In this document: positions 23,565 to 34,140 of the stretch, one piece after another
Position numbering within the stretch: the stretch's first letter is position 1
Layout: each line of letters starts with the position of its first letter
DNA from: Vombatus ursinus
Lineage: Eukaryota; Chordata; Mammalia; Diprotodontia; Vombatidae
Length of the DNA: 64,000 bases
Direction of reading: 5' to 3'
Assembly (NCBI RefSeq): GCF_900497805.2
Contig: NW_020948983.1
Span: 23,379,568 to 23,443,567, forward strand
Notes under the pieces: model-generated
What the model was told of the DNA's origin: nothing
Seen by the model: the letters and a program-made list of their open reading frames with translations, nothing else
Database searches by the model: none
Translations under genes and position numbers: made by a program

Positions 23565-24411
23565 TTACTTGAGTTATAAACTCTTTGTTAAGGTGGGGGT
23601 CTGTTTCCAGTGTGGAGAATGTACTGTCCCAAGCTTCAGGGGTTTTGTGTAGCTATTTTCAGAGATACTTCTAGGGACCTGTAAATTTTCAGTTCTTCCA
23701 AGGTGCCATGATCAAGGGCGAAAGTGTTTGCTCCTTTGCTGGCCTGTGCTCTGGTCTATGAGTGACCACAAGCACTCTTCTCTGTCTTGGAACTGTGAGG
23801 AGGATTTCCTCTCCACCACCATGCCAACGCTCCTCCTCGCCCCAGGACCGCCACTCAGAACTGTGACCCAGATCCAAGCACAGGCAAAGCAAGAGAATCC
23901 TGCACCAGCAAAGAAATCCCTGCAATCCCCCTCTGATCAGCCACTTGATTCCCCCTCAGTCTATGGGCCAGAAGCTCAGGAAGCAGCCATCACCCCGGGG
24001 CCAGGCTCGGGATTGGAGCTGAGACCACCATGCTTCTCTCTCTTACCACAGACATAGACTTTTCCCACTGACCTTCTAAGTTGTCTTTGGCGTTCAGGGG
24101 TTGAGAAGTCTGGAAACTGCCACAGCTGCCTGCGATTCAGCCCTCTGAGGCTTGCTCCAAGTTTGCTGCAGCCTGCACGCCCACGCCAAACTGTGCTCCT
24201 CTCCCCACCTGGCGCGATATACCTTTCCAATCAACCATCTAGGTTGTCTTGGGTTGGAAATTTGTTTCACTCTGTCTTTTTGTGGGTTCTACTCCTTTAC
24301 AATTTGTTTAGAACCATTTTTTATAGGTATTTGGAAGGGTTTGGGGGAGAGCTCAAGCAAGTTATTGCTTTTACTGCACCATCTTGGCTCTACCTAAAGA
24401 TGGTTTCTTTT

Positions 24412-25475
24412 TCTCTTCTTTACCATCCCCATATGGTCCTACCTCTGGTAACTGAGTGAACAAAGATTGAAATAGCACATACTTATGAAGGAAACTGGGA
24501 CGCTCTAGAGCTGGCAAAAGTAAATGAAGGCATTTTGACTCTTGAGCTGACATCCTTACAATATATATATCAGCTGTGGAAGGAAACTGAGTGCAAGGTA
24601 AAGATTCTGAGTGACATAGCATTTTAGCCAGTTGGTGTATAATACCAGGATCAGATTTAGGTGTTTGTTTTTAATAGTGGTGGACTTTATAGTATGTTGA
24701 ACAGGCTAGCTAGAGGCAACTCAGATGATTCCAATTTAGTTGCCAACAATAATAGTATCATAATCTGGGGAAAGTTGAACCCAGGCTTTCTTGTCTCCAT
24801 CAGGTTGCATCAGTCTCATACAGCTTCTTTATGGCCTGCTTTACTCTGATGATTGTTGGCATTAATGTCTACGATGAATACCAGGAAGTTGTATTCTGTG
24901 AAACTTGATGATCGCATAGTGATCTTCTTATTCCTAGGAGAACTTTTCCCAGGCTGTTTGGGCTGCTTGTGAAATCAAAGTGTCTTGGATCCCTATAAGG
25001 TTGGGGAAGTTTGGATTTCTTTATTTTTGTAGTTAGGGGCAGCCTTTAACACTTAACTTCTTGGCCCTCAAGACTTTTGACTTTCTTTCAGTATTGGGAA
25101 AAATGAGTTCCCTTTATGCCTTAGCACCATCTTAAGGAAAAAGCCAGATAAAACGTTAAGGAAGAATTCCCTGATGCTTAGAGATGAGTCCAAAGTGAAA
25201 TGGATTATCTTGGGATGAAGAGGGGTCCCACCTGTGGTCTTAAAGCAAAAGCTGTTGGTCAGCTTGTTGAGTATATTATAGAAAGGATTGTTTTTCAGGT
25301 ATATATTGAACTACATGTCCACTGAGGTACCTTGCAACTATGAAAATCTATGGTTCTGTAAGTGATAATGGATAACATTTATTTTCCACAATGGCGGAAA
25401 AGGTTCCAGATTAAATGTGTAGGTGTGTTTTTTCTTCAAATATTACTCTGTATGTGTATCTTTCTGTACTGTTAG
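24412..25475. other. Intron, repeat-poor
   Basis: About 1 kb of apparently unique intron. No gene or repeat recognised. Confidence 0.45.
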
Positions 25476-25477
25476 TA

Positions 25478-25605
25478 CCTTAGATTCTAAGTTCCTTGAG
25501 GGCAAGGACTGGTTTTGCCTTTCTTTGTACCTCCAGAGTTTAGCACAGTACTTACCACATAGTAAATCAGGGCTTATTAAATGCTAGTTGACTGACTGAC
25601 TGTTT
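25478..25605 (+). mobile_element. L2 3' end
   Basis: Well-preserved L2 tail: 'ctaagttccttgagggcaag', 'tgcctttctttgtacctcca', 'gcttattaaatgctagttga'. Confidence 0.8.
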
Positions 25606-25689
25606 TGTTTAACTGTTTTAATAAAGATTTATATTTTTATTTTTAAAAGAAAAGAACTCAGGTACACTGGCCTTAGGACAAGCCTTTAG

Positions 25690-26035
25690 TGTGGCACAGT
25701 GGAAAGGACACTTGTATGCATAAAAACCCAAGTGTGAGTTCGAACTTTGCCATTCAACAGGTGTAGCATCTTGGCTGAATCACTTGGCTGCTCTGAGGAC
25801 AAATTCTTTCATTTGCAAAATGAAATGATTGTACTTGACATTTCTTAAAATCTCCTCCAACTGGGGGGCAGCGAGGTGGCTCAGTGGATAGAGCACCGGC
25901 CATGAAGTCAGGAGGACCTGAGTTCAAATCCAGCCTCAGACAGATAACACGACTCCGGGCAAGTCACTTAACCCCAATTGCCTCACCAAAAAAAAAAAAA
26001 AATCTCTTCCACCTCTGACAGTTTGTGACTGTGTG
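25690..26035 (+). mobile_element. MIR interrupted by a WSINE-type SINE
   Basis: MIR sequence 25690-25862 ('ggcacagtggaaaggacact', 'ttcatttgcaaaatgaaatg', 'aaaatctcctccaact') is split by a SINE at 25863-26003. It resumes with 'aaatctcttccacctctgac'. The repeated aaatctc(c/t)tccac is the target-site duplication. Confidence 0.75.
25863..26003 (+). mobile_element. WSINE-type SINE nested in MIR
   Basis: Near-consensus: 'ggtggctcagtggatagagc', 'aagtcaggaggacctgagtt', 'ttaaccccaattgcctcacc', poly(A). A short internal deletion removes the 'ctagctgtgtgac' region. Confidence 0.88.
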
Positions 26036-26640
26036 TGAGCCTATTGTTGACAGTATTGTGTCCATGGCCTCTGCAGCAGGGCCACATTTTAATAGCTTAT
26101 GCTAATTGCAGCCAAGTAGCTGGGAGGAAATAAAATGGCGCTACAGTTCTAAATTTACAATCTCAGCCATATCAAATGACAATGTTGGGGATCACACTGT
26201 TACTTACCTATGATGGATACATGGTGGGGGTGGGGGGTCAGGGAGGGAGATGTTTTAGCACACAGATAATGATCTTCATCGTGATGGATTTTATTGTCTT
26301 TGATTTTACATTACATCCAATCTGCATAAAAAAACTTGAAGGAAAATTAGGGTTTAGTTATTAATTTACCTAACATATGTTATGTTTTTACTTATAATTT
26401 TATTTTTATAGCTCCTATTATGGATAGAACCCTGCATTGGTGCTCTGAGATACATAAAAGTATAAGAAATTGGAGTATTAGCATAGTACTAGTCTACCTG
26501 GGGGTAAAGAATATGATTTTCTTATTTCTTGTTTGGTACAAGGAGTAGGAAACCTCTTTTTTTTTAACTATTGGCATAGCTATCAAAAGTATTGAGAGAT
26601 ACAAGGAAAAAATACCACAAGTAACTTTATCTGTTTTTTT
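26036..26640. other. Intron, repeat-poor
   Basis: No gene or repeat recognised. Confidence 0.4.
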
Positions 26641-26775
26641 TTCTAATAAGAGAATAATATGAGATATTCTATTTCCCTTTTAAAATTAAGAACAAGAGCC
26701 ATGAAAGCTGATTCATTAAACACAGCACATAGTTTGAAATGTGCTTTATTTCCATAGTCTGTATAGTTAAGGAAA

Positions 26776-26950
26776 CAAGCAAAGTGGAGGGAAATTAAGA
26801 TGGAAAGAAAAACTAAAAAAGGGAGGAAAAAAAAACATGGAAAGGAAGGTAAGTGAGGAAGAGATAGCAGAGAAAAAGAGGATGGGGAAGAGGGGATGCC
26901 AAAGGACAGTGGGGCAGGGGGTGGGGAGGGGAACAGAGGAAACAGGGAAA
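26776..26950. repeat. Polypurine (GA-rich) tract
   Basis: About 175 nt that are almost all purine on the plus strand. The minus-strand open frame across it is only a low-complexity Ser/Pro/Phe/Leu translation. Confidence 0.85.
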
Positions 26951-27019
26951 ATGTCAGAGAGAAAAAAAGCAGCATCTGCTTGCTGACCACCTATCACTCC
27001 TTAATTTCTCGTGTCGCCC

Positions 27020-27165
27020 CGAAGGGGTTTCTTCTATGAAATGAAAAAATAAGAGCACCAACCTCCCAAGGCTGCTGTGGGGATTAAACGAGATGACAGA
27101 GGAGAAGTCTTCAAGTTCTGTTCAAATGCAGTCATCGTCATCGTCATTATTATTAATTCCAAATC
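27020..27165 (+). mobile_element. CORE-SINE 3' remnant
   Basis: Contains 'ggctgctgtggggattaaac', 'gagatgacagaggag', 'cgtcattattattaatt', a degraded MAR1/MIR 3' end. Confidence 0.45.
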
Positions 27166-27740
27166 CTCCTTTCCCACCTGTGATGCTTAAGTCCAGATCT
27201 TCTTCCCCAGAGTTCTAAATTATATGCATATCTATACAATAGAAGCCCCTCTACCCCTCTATCAAGAGAAAACATTCCTATCCAGCTTTCATTTCATTTA
27301 TGTCCCACCCTCTGGGTCATCCCCGATGACTACTATAAAGACAAGATTTTATTTTCAAGTTAAAATCTAGCCCACGTTTCTTGTGACATTCTAGTCTTTT
27401 TTGCATTTGTTTCTGTTGAGTCCAGCTCCCTTTTTCCCCCAGATGGTTACTTTTGAGCAAGGAGGCTTATGTTTTAGAAACCCCTACTGGTGTTCTTAGG
27501 CCACCATGGCTTCTGTCTGCCCCTGCTGTGGCTTTCATTGGCCCCAGGCAGAGTTGGATAGAAAATTTTAAAATTTGATTGGCTGTCAAGGACAGGTGAA
27601 AATTTCTTTGACACAAATGCCCAGATTGGTAATATATGACCTTGTCATATGCATACCTACTGCCAGATAGAAAGAGTGACAAAAGGGATGACTTTAGTCC
27701 TGGGGTAGATGACTTACTTTAAGTCTGAAACAGGCTTTAT
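27166..27740. other. Intron, no recognised element
   Basis: No gene or repeat recognised. Confidence 0.4.
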
Positions 27741-27753
27741 AAAATTGAGATAG

Positions 27754-27926
27754 AGGGGCAGCTAGGTGGTGCAGTGGATAGAGCACCGGCCCTGAAGTCA
27801 GGAGGACCTGAGTTCAAATCCGGCCTCAGACCAAACACTTGACACTTCCTAGCTGTGTGACCCTAGGCAAGTCACTTAACCCCAATTGCCTAAAAACAAA
27901 ACAAAATAAATAAATAAATAAAATAA
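27754..27926 (+). mobile_element. WSINE-type SINE
   Basis: Near-consensus body 'ggggcagctaggtggtgcag' to 'ttaaccccaattgcctaaaa', then an A-rich tail with (AAAT)n. The flanks share aaattgagatag (left, to 27753) and aaatttgagatag (right). Confidence 0.9.
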
Positions 27927-27939
27927 ATTTGAGATAGAA

Positions 27940-28440
27940 ATGGCAGTAGCAATTCAGATTAACTCCAGTAAGTACTAATGGAAAAAAGATAGGTCTTACC
28001 TGAAGCCTTAAAGGTTGGTAGGTTTTGTCCAGTCGAAAGGGGAAGAATGTTCAGACATTTCATTTTTTCCTTATTGCTGCCTGTGAATAATCTTTCTGCT
28101 TTCTATATTGCTGGACACACCAATCTGGTTACTTAAAGAAGGCTATAATGATTCTAGAGGACTCATGATGAAACATAGGACCCACTCAGAGTGCAGATTG
28201 AGACTCTTTTTTGGACTTGACTAGTGCAGAAATTTGTTTTACTTGACTATACACGTTTGCAATGGGGGAGTTGTTTTTCCTTCTTTCTCAATAGGGAGGA
28301 AAGAAGGGACAAAAAGTAGATTTTCATTGGGGAAGAGAATTAAATTTAAATTTTTTAAAAAGCTAAAAAATAAAGTATACAGTTAACCTCCTTGACATCC
28401 ATCTCAAGTATGTTAACTGTCACATAAACTTCTGTCTTTC
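27940..28440. other. Intron, no recognised element
   Basis: No gene or repeat recognised. Confidence 0.4.
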
Positions 28441-28444
28441 TTTA

Positions 28445-28605
28445 GATCTGTTGCAGATCTCTGTATCACTTGGGTTCAAATCCCAGCTTTATGACTTTCT
28501 CCCAATGTGACCTTAGGCAAGTCAGCTTATCTGGGCCTCATTTCTTCATCTGTGCAATGAAGGGGTTGGGCTAGATGGCATTGAAGTTCTCTTTCCAGCT
28601 CTAAA
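28445..28605 (+). mobile_element. MIR
   Basis: Sense MIR: 'tgggttcaaatcccagcttt', 'gtgaccttaggcaagtcagc', 'ctagatggcattgaagttct', 'cttccagctcta'. Confidence 0.7.
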
Positions 28606-28937
28606 TCTAATCTAATCTAATCTCTTCTTTTAAAATATTTGTGTACTTGAAGTCTGAAACAACTCCTATCACAACATGATTCAGAAATATATTCTTTGCT
28701 ATGGGAGAAGCTAGGTGGCTAGAGAATAGAATGCTGGGTTTGGAGTCCAGAGGACCTGGGTTCAAATCCTTGGAATAGTTACTTGGTAGCTGTGTGACCC
28801 TGTGCAAGTCACTCAACCTATTGCAGTCTCAGTTTCCTCATCTGTAAATGGTGATACTAATAGCATCTGCTGGGCAAGGTTATTATGAGGACCACATGAG
28901 ATGGTGTATGTAAAATGGTTTGCAAACCTTAAAGTGC

Positions 28938-29196
28938 CATTGCTGTCATTCAGTCATTTTTAGTGTTTGACTCTTTGTGACTTGATTTGGAGTTTTCTTG
29001 GCAGAGATACTGGATTGCTTTGCCATTTCCTCCTCCAGCTCATTTTACAGATGAGGAAACTGAGGCAGACAGGGTTAAATGACTTGCCCAAGGGTCACAC
29101 AGCTACTAAGTATCTGAGGCCAGATTTGAACTCAGGGAGATGAGTCTTCCTGACTCCAAGCCTGGCAGTCTATCTCAGTGCCACTTAGCTGCCCTG
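28938..29196 (-). mobile_element. SINE with RTE/BovB-type tail, nested
   Basis: Minus-oriented tRNA-derived SINE. On the plus strand its RTE-type 3' tail comes first ('tttttagtgtttgactcttt', 'gtgacttgatttggag'), then the CORE-like 'tttacagatgaggaaactga' and the tRNA-like head 'tgccacttagctgccc'. The same family occurs at 57495-57680. Confidence 0.8.
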
Positions 29197-29217
29197 TAAA
29201 GTGCTATATAAATGCTA

Positions 29218-29243
29218 ATTATTATTATTATTATTATTATTAT
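29218..29243. repeat. (ATT)n microsatellite
   Basis: Grown from the 3' end of the MAR1-type SINE. Confidence 0.9.
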
Positions 29244-29399
29244 GTAAAGCACTGTGTTCTTTTATTTGCTCTAAATGTACCTCTAAAGCTTCAAGTGGCA
29301 GTCCCCAGTTCTGGTTTTCCAGAATTTAATGAAATAATTCATTTTACCCTATTAATGTAAAAATTGGTAAACTTTTTTGTTAATATTATGACTTTAAAT

Positions 29400-29600
29400 A
29401 TTTAGAATCATGGTATTTAGAGATGGATGGACTTAGAGGTCATATGATCATAGACAGTAGAATTAGAAGAGGCCTTAGACATTGTAGAATTCAATATCCC
29501 CATTATACAGACGAAGAAACTGAGGCCCATTGGCAAGATCTCAACTCAGGTTCTTCCTGACTTCCAATCTAGTGCTGTTTCCACTACTCCACACTAATAG
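29400..29600 (-). mobile_element. MIR-type SINE
   Basis: Antisense MIR: 'gtagaattagaagaggcctt', 'cagacgaagaaactgaggcc', 'aactcaggttcttcctgact'. Confidence 0.65.
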
Positions 29601-30890
29601 CAGGTTTTCTGACTCTGCCACTACTTTTCTTGCCTTTCTTTGTCTAAAGTATTGATCTGGAGGCTCTCTGCACAGCCTTTTTCACATTCTACTTGCCATT
29701 TTAGTTGTTCATCCTCCAGCCTTCAGTGGGGAAAGGCAATGTGGTTATAAGTAGCTCTTAGACATTTTAAAGCTTTTCTTCTATTAACCTTTTGAAGCGC
29801 TGCTAACATAGTGTTCTTTAAAAGCTAATTGTGGCTGTGGCATTTACATCACCCTCCAGTAATATGTGGATGTATAACCACAGTGGCATCTCTCCCTCCC
29901 CTCCCCAGTGTACTGTCATGATACCTAGTGACCAGTCAGCAAAGCATATCATTGGATGCACTCAAGAGCTTACGTATGTTATGACCAGTGCTCTCTGCAG
30001 TGTGCCTATTCACTGCCATCCCAGGTCTCTGTAAGGGGGGGAAAGAGGAAGATGTCGTTACCACATAGCTTGTGAAAGTGTGAGAAGCCTGTTTACCTTT
30101 CCAAAACATAGGAACATGGACAACCTTTTGACCATTGTATTTTCTTATTCCGTCCATTTGTAATTTTGGATGATGCCCTCTTCCAAAATGAATTTTTTTT
30201 TTGAGAAAAATGATTTACTAGTATCAAGAAAAATAACTCATGGTAGCATTGCATTTCTTACTGGTTACAAAGAGCAGATTATAAAGAGAAACCAAAGAGA
30301 CAAATCCAAGTTTTGTACAAAATCGGAGTAGATATACAAGTTGATCCTCCCCATGCTTAAATTACACCTGAGGCTGCCTGCAAGATTATGATACACTTTA
30401 CTTTTGGCTGAATAAAATGTCCTGTGAAACATACAAAATTTAAAATGTTTCTTGTATCATTAAAGTCAGAGCCTCCAGATTAAAGGGAAAGTCAGCTGTG
30501 GTAGACTCAGAATTCTGCTTATAATACAATCAAGGCATATGGAAATGTTTTTGGTTTCGTTTTCTGGTTATACCAGTTAACTGTAAGCAGCTTCAGTGTA
30601 ACTTTAAGATTGCTTCATTTATTGCCAATGGTCAAAACCTATTGTTTGTCTAAACAGAAAGTCAGTCACAAAGAACAGTGCATTGTGATGTCTGAGGTGT
30701 TCCTCTAGGTGCCTCATATGCTGTACTAAGGTTTCCGATAAAATGTTTATATTCTTTTATTTCTGTTGAGTAAATAATTTACTCATTTTATTTAATTAAA
30801 ACTTACACTACCTGATTGATGTTAACATTATAGTAGCTTCATTGTTTACATTGATTCACATGAAATTTTTTATTTTTTACAGTAGCAGGT
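29601..30890. other. Repeat-free intron, possible conserved noncoding sequence
   Basis: About 1.3 kb with no recognised mobile element, unusual for this intron. I see no coding signal; 30180-30890 is the cleanest part. Confidence 0.4.
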
Positions 30891-30894
30891 GAAA

Positions 30895-31125
30895 GACTAG
30901 GTGGTATAATAGGTAGGGAGTTGTCCTCAAAGCCAGGAAGACCTGGGTTCAAATCCCACTTCCGATATATACTGGCTATGTGACCCTTAACCACTTAACC
31001 CTTCAGTGCTCGAGGCAATTCTAAGTTACCAAAGAAGTGCTGGCCTCCACTGGTGAAGAGGGTTTTTTCTTCTAGGCGTCTCCTGGGACATTTAGATCAC
31101 AGGTCCATTTCTCCCTTAACAGTAA
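30895..31125 (+). mobile_element. tRNA-derived SINE, same family as 8345
   Basis: Contains 'ccaggaagacctgggttcaa', 'ccacttaacccttcagtgct', 'agaagtgctggcctccactg' and 'ggacatttagatcacaggtc', the family's 3' signature. Confidence 0.65.
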
Positions 31126-31300
31126 TGAGTAAGCGTCTTTTGCCCTACTGAAAGGTTCTGAAGACCACAAAAATTTGAGTATCACTGTTCTCCAGTATTA
31201 TATTTTAAGAACTTATGAAGAATCGATCCAAATAAAGTTTTACCAATTTTTCTTTACTTCACTTTGATTTCCTAATACTTCCCCATTCTTTTCTCCCAAC

Positions 31301-31317
31301 TCTCTCTCTCCCTCTCC

Positions 31318-31388
<71 letters not shown>
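31301..31388. repeat. Compound (CT)n(CA)n microsatellite
   Basis: About 50 nt of CT with CCCT interruptions followed by about 36 nt of perfect CA. Polypyrimidine plus alternating purine-pyrimidine. Confidence 0.95.
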
Positions 31389-31389
<1 letters not shown>

Positions 31390-31390
<1 letters not shown>

Positions 31391-31745
31391 TAGTGTGGTC
31401 ATTGTACATGTTATTCTCTTGGTTCTGTCGTCTTCCCTCTGTATCAGTTCATATCAGTCTTCCCAACAGTTTTTATTTATGTACATGATCTCTTGTGATG
31501 CAAGTCTTTCATTGCATTCACATATCAAAATTTGTTCAGCCATTCCCCAGACAATGGGCACTCACTCTATTTCCAGTTTTTTGCTACCACAAAAAAGTGC
31601 TGCTGTAATTATTTTAGTATGTATGGGACCTTTCCTTCTGTCTTTAACCTCTTCAGAGTTTATACCTGGTACTAGGACTTTTCGGGTAACTTTTTAGAGC
31701 ACATTGGAAGCGTGTCCACAAAGCTCATATTTTACTGAGGTGAAT
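31390..31745 (-). mobile_element. L1 3' end fragment
   Basis: Antisense: 'ttcatatcagtcttcccaac', 'gttcagccattccccagaca', 'tttccagttttttgctacca', 'aagtgctgctgtaattattt'. Same pattern as the longer copy at 34140. Confidence 0.75.
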
Positions 31746-31747
31746 CA

Positions 31748-31960
31748 CAAAATCAGAAGATTTAGAGGTAGAAGGGATCTTAGAGACCACCCAGTCCATA
31801 CCCCCCACACCCATTTTACAAATCAGGAAACATGAGGTCCAGAGCTCTTAAATAATCTGCTCCAAGTCACACAGATGGTAAATGACAAAGCAGGGACTCA
31901 CACCCAGGTCCACTGACTCCACATCCTCTACTTTCCCCTATTATACAATGTTTCTTGGGG
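31748..31960 (-). mobile_element. MIR-type SINE
   Basis: Antisense MIR: 'gaagggatcttagagaccac', 'aatcaggaaacatgaggtcc', 'agtcacacagatggtaaatg', 'ggtccactgactccaca'. Confidence 0.7.
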
Positions 31961-32450
31961 TGTCTGCATGGCAAGGAATCCAAACAACCTTTTTTTTGGT
32001 GGGGGTGGGAAGAAGCACATTTAGCACTTTTCTTTAATGAGTGAAGAAATGTCCAGCAATGTAATATTATGGGCTTTTTTGAGCCAAACTCGGGATAGCC
32101 ACATCTACTATAGTTACAGTTTGCATAGTAATAATTGATGTTTCAGTTAGTAACTGAGACACTGAGATTTTAAAATGCCTTCTGAAAAAGTTACTTTCAG
32201 TAATACGTTATTTTCCTATTTCAACTTTTTGAAAATTTTGATCTGCATGCCATTAATAATAACTTTGTATTAATCAGAATATCTTATTCTTGACCTTGCT
32301 GAATAACAATTTTTTACAGCTCTGTTTAAATGTTACCATAACTAATGTTCTGATGATCATACTTCAAATCCAAGAACAGAAGGCAAGCTGAAATTTCAAG
32401 CTTCTTTTTTCCACTCTTATGTAACCACAGACATAATTAGGAAAAGTACC
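31961..32450. other. Intron, no recognised element
   Basis: No gene or repeat recognised. Confidence 0.4.
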
Positions 32451-32524
32451 TTATAAATCATAGAGCTTTAGTCTCACCCCCTTCATTTTACAGGTAAGGA
32501 AATTGAAACCTGGAGAGTTTAATC

Positions 32525-32715
32525 AAACAAACATTTACTAAGCTTGTATTATTTGGCAGGCACAGGGCTAGGTCCTGGGAAAAGAGACAGAAGTGAATCA
32601 GCCCCTGCCCTCGAGGAATTTACATTATAGTAGGGGAGACAACATGTACATATATGTAGGCATAGTCGAAACATACTCATATATAAGACACACGTAAAGC
32701 AAATACAGGGTGTGA
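32525..32715 (-). mobile_element. L2 3' end
   Basis: Antisense L2 tail: 'aaacatttactaagcttgta', 'caggcacagggctaggtcct', 'ctgccctcgaggaatttaca'. Preceded by a short MIR piece at about 32455-32520. Confidence 0.75.
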
Positions 32716-33070
32716 TAGGAGCTGTGTCTCTTAGCTCCCGGCCCCATAGGTTGAGTTATCTTTTCCTAGGGCCCCACTTCACCCAGGATAGACTGGTTTT
32801 TCCTTACAAGATATTAAAAGCAACCTTGAGACTTAATTAGCCCAGTAAACTAAAGCTAGAAATATTGACGTAATAACTTCCCTGATGGCCTAAGTACAAA
32901 CTCAACACATCAGGAATTATGAGTTCCTCTCAGCCTGCACACATGCTTCTGAACATGCAGCATCATGGCAAATACGGAGTCAGGGAAGCTGTGCCCAAAT
33001 GAATCAATGCTTTGTCTTTGCTTAATATCCTTTCTTGCTATAATCACATAAACCTCCTTTTGTTAACTGC
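32716..33070. other. Intron, no recognised element
   Basis: No gene or repeat recognised. Confidence 0.4.
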
Positions 33071-33071
33071 T

Positions 33072-33245
33072 AAATCTGGGGTTCTTAATCTTTTTTGTGT
33101 CATGGCAGTCTAGTGAAGGCCATGGACCCCTTCTCAAAATAATATTTTTTAATTCATAAAAGTAAATGCTACATTTTATTTAGAGGTTAGTGAAAATGAT
33201 GATGTAATTTTCCTCCCATCCAAGTTCAAGAAGTTCCTAAAATCT
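33072..33245. mobile_element. Possible non-autonomous DNA transposon remnant
   Basis: 'ggggttcttaatcttttttg', 'gtgtcatggcagtctagtga', 'catggaccccttctcaaaat' resemble the end of hAT-like (MER5/Charlie-type) elements. Family and strand uncertain. Confidence 0.35.
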
Positions 33246-33289
33246 AAGAAGCCTGTCATTGTTTATCTCATTCTCTAACCTGAATCAAT

Positions 33290-34140
33290 CAGACCAGACC
33301 AGATGAGTTCTAGCCTATGACACAAGGTAGCCTTGGAGGTGAAGGTGCTAGCACCTGGGGGAATCAGGAAGGGCTTCATGCAGAAGGTGGTGCTTGAGCT
33401 GAGGCTTGAAGGAAACCAGAGAGTCCAAGAGGGTGAGGTAAGGAAGGATCGAATTCCAGACTTGAGGGGGAAGGGAGGTCGGCAGCTAATGTGAAGACAT
33501 TGAGACAAGAGGTGGCATGTTAACATGTGAGTAACTAAATTGTCAAATGCTGCAGAGAGCTTGTGAAGGTTGAGGATTAAAAAAGGCCATGAGACTTGGC
33601 AATTAAGAGATCATTGGTAAATTTGGAGGGAACAATTTCAGTTGAGCAATGCAGTCAAAAGCCAGATTGCATGCAGTGGATGGATCTTGACACCCTGGGC
33701 AAGTCACTTAACCACCATTGCCTCACCAACAAAAAAAAAAAAAAAAAATGTTTTGGTGCAGCTAGGTGGCACAGTGGATAGAGAACTGGCCCTGGAGTCA
33801 GGAGGACTTGAGTTCAAATGTGGCCTCAGACATGTAACACTTACTAGCTGTGTGACCGTGGGCAAGTCACTTAACCCCATTGCCTTGCCAAAAAAAAAGC
33901 CAGATTACATAGTTGTGTTTTGTTTTGTTTTGTTTTTAAAAAAAGGAAGTAAGAGAAGCAGAAATAGAGGCACCTAGTAAAATGCTTTTTTCCAAGGAGT
34001 TTGGCTGAAAAATTGAGGAAAGATGTAGGATGATGCCTATGCTGGATGGTGAATCTATTGAAAGTTTTTTTTTTAAGAATGGAGAGGACATAATTGTGTT
34101 TTTAGGCAGCAGGAAAGAAGGAACTGAAGATGGGAGGGGA
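33290..34140 (-). mobile_element. L2 copy interrupted by SINEs
   Basis: L2 antisense text 'gaatcaggaagggcttcatg', 'gcttgaggcttgaagg'-like, 'caattaagagatcattggta' and 'gcagtcaaaagccagattgc' is split at about 33673 and resumes at 33894 with 'aaaagccagattacata'. Confidence 0.7.
33673..33893 (+). mobile_element. Two WSINE-type SINEs in tandem
   Basis: A first SINE with an internal deletion (33673-33749) ends in a poly(A), into which a complete second SINE (about 33757-33893) is set. The pair is flanked by aaaagccagatt(g/a)cat, the target-site duplication in the L2. Confidence 0.82.

Larger units (their letters stand above)
21502..24395 (-). mobile_element. HAL1 (L1-derived LINE with ORF1 only), about 2.9 kb, both ends present
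   Basis: Flanked by a perfect 16-bp target-site duplication aaagatggtttctttt (21486-21501 and 24396-24411), so both ends are preserved. Read on the minus strand: a 5' UTR of about 0.8 kb (24395-23565), then ORF1 (23564-22487), then about 985 bp of purine-rich 3' sequence with a (GATA)n tract and no reverse transcriptase. That layout is the HAL1 ('half L1') class. The 3' region holds two related units (21502-21725 and 21741-22085), each ending in a phrase like gagaaaatttggaactcaaa. Confidence 0.82.
28690..29245 (+). mobile_element. MAR1-type CORE-SINE split by another SINE
   Basis: Left part 28690-28937 ends 'gcaaaccttaaagtgc'. Right part 29197-29245 resumes 'taaagtgctatataaatgct' and runs into (ATT)n. 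The insert at 28938-29196 is flanked by the 8-bp duplication taaagtgc. Confidence 0.85.

Noticed and set aside
23728-24057. Plus-strand open frame of 109 codons
   Set aside because: It lies antisense in the GC-rich 5' UTR of the HAL1; composition and position explain it.
26643-26997. Minus-strand open frames of 115 and 76 codons rich in Ser, Pro, Leu and Phe
   Set aside because: They lie over the polypurine tract; low-complexity translation, not a gene.
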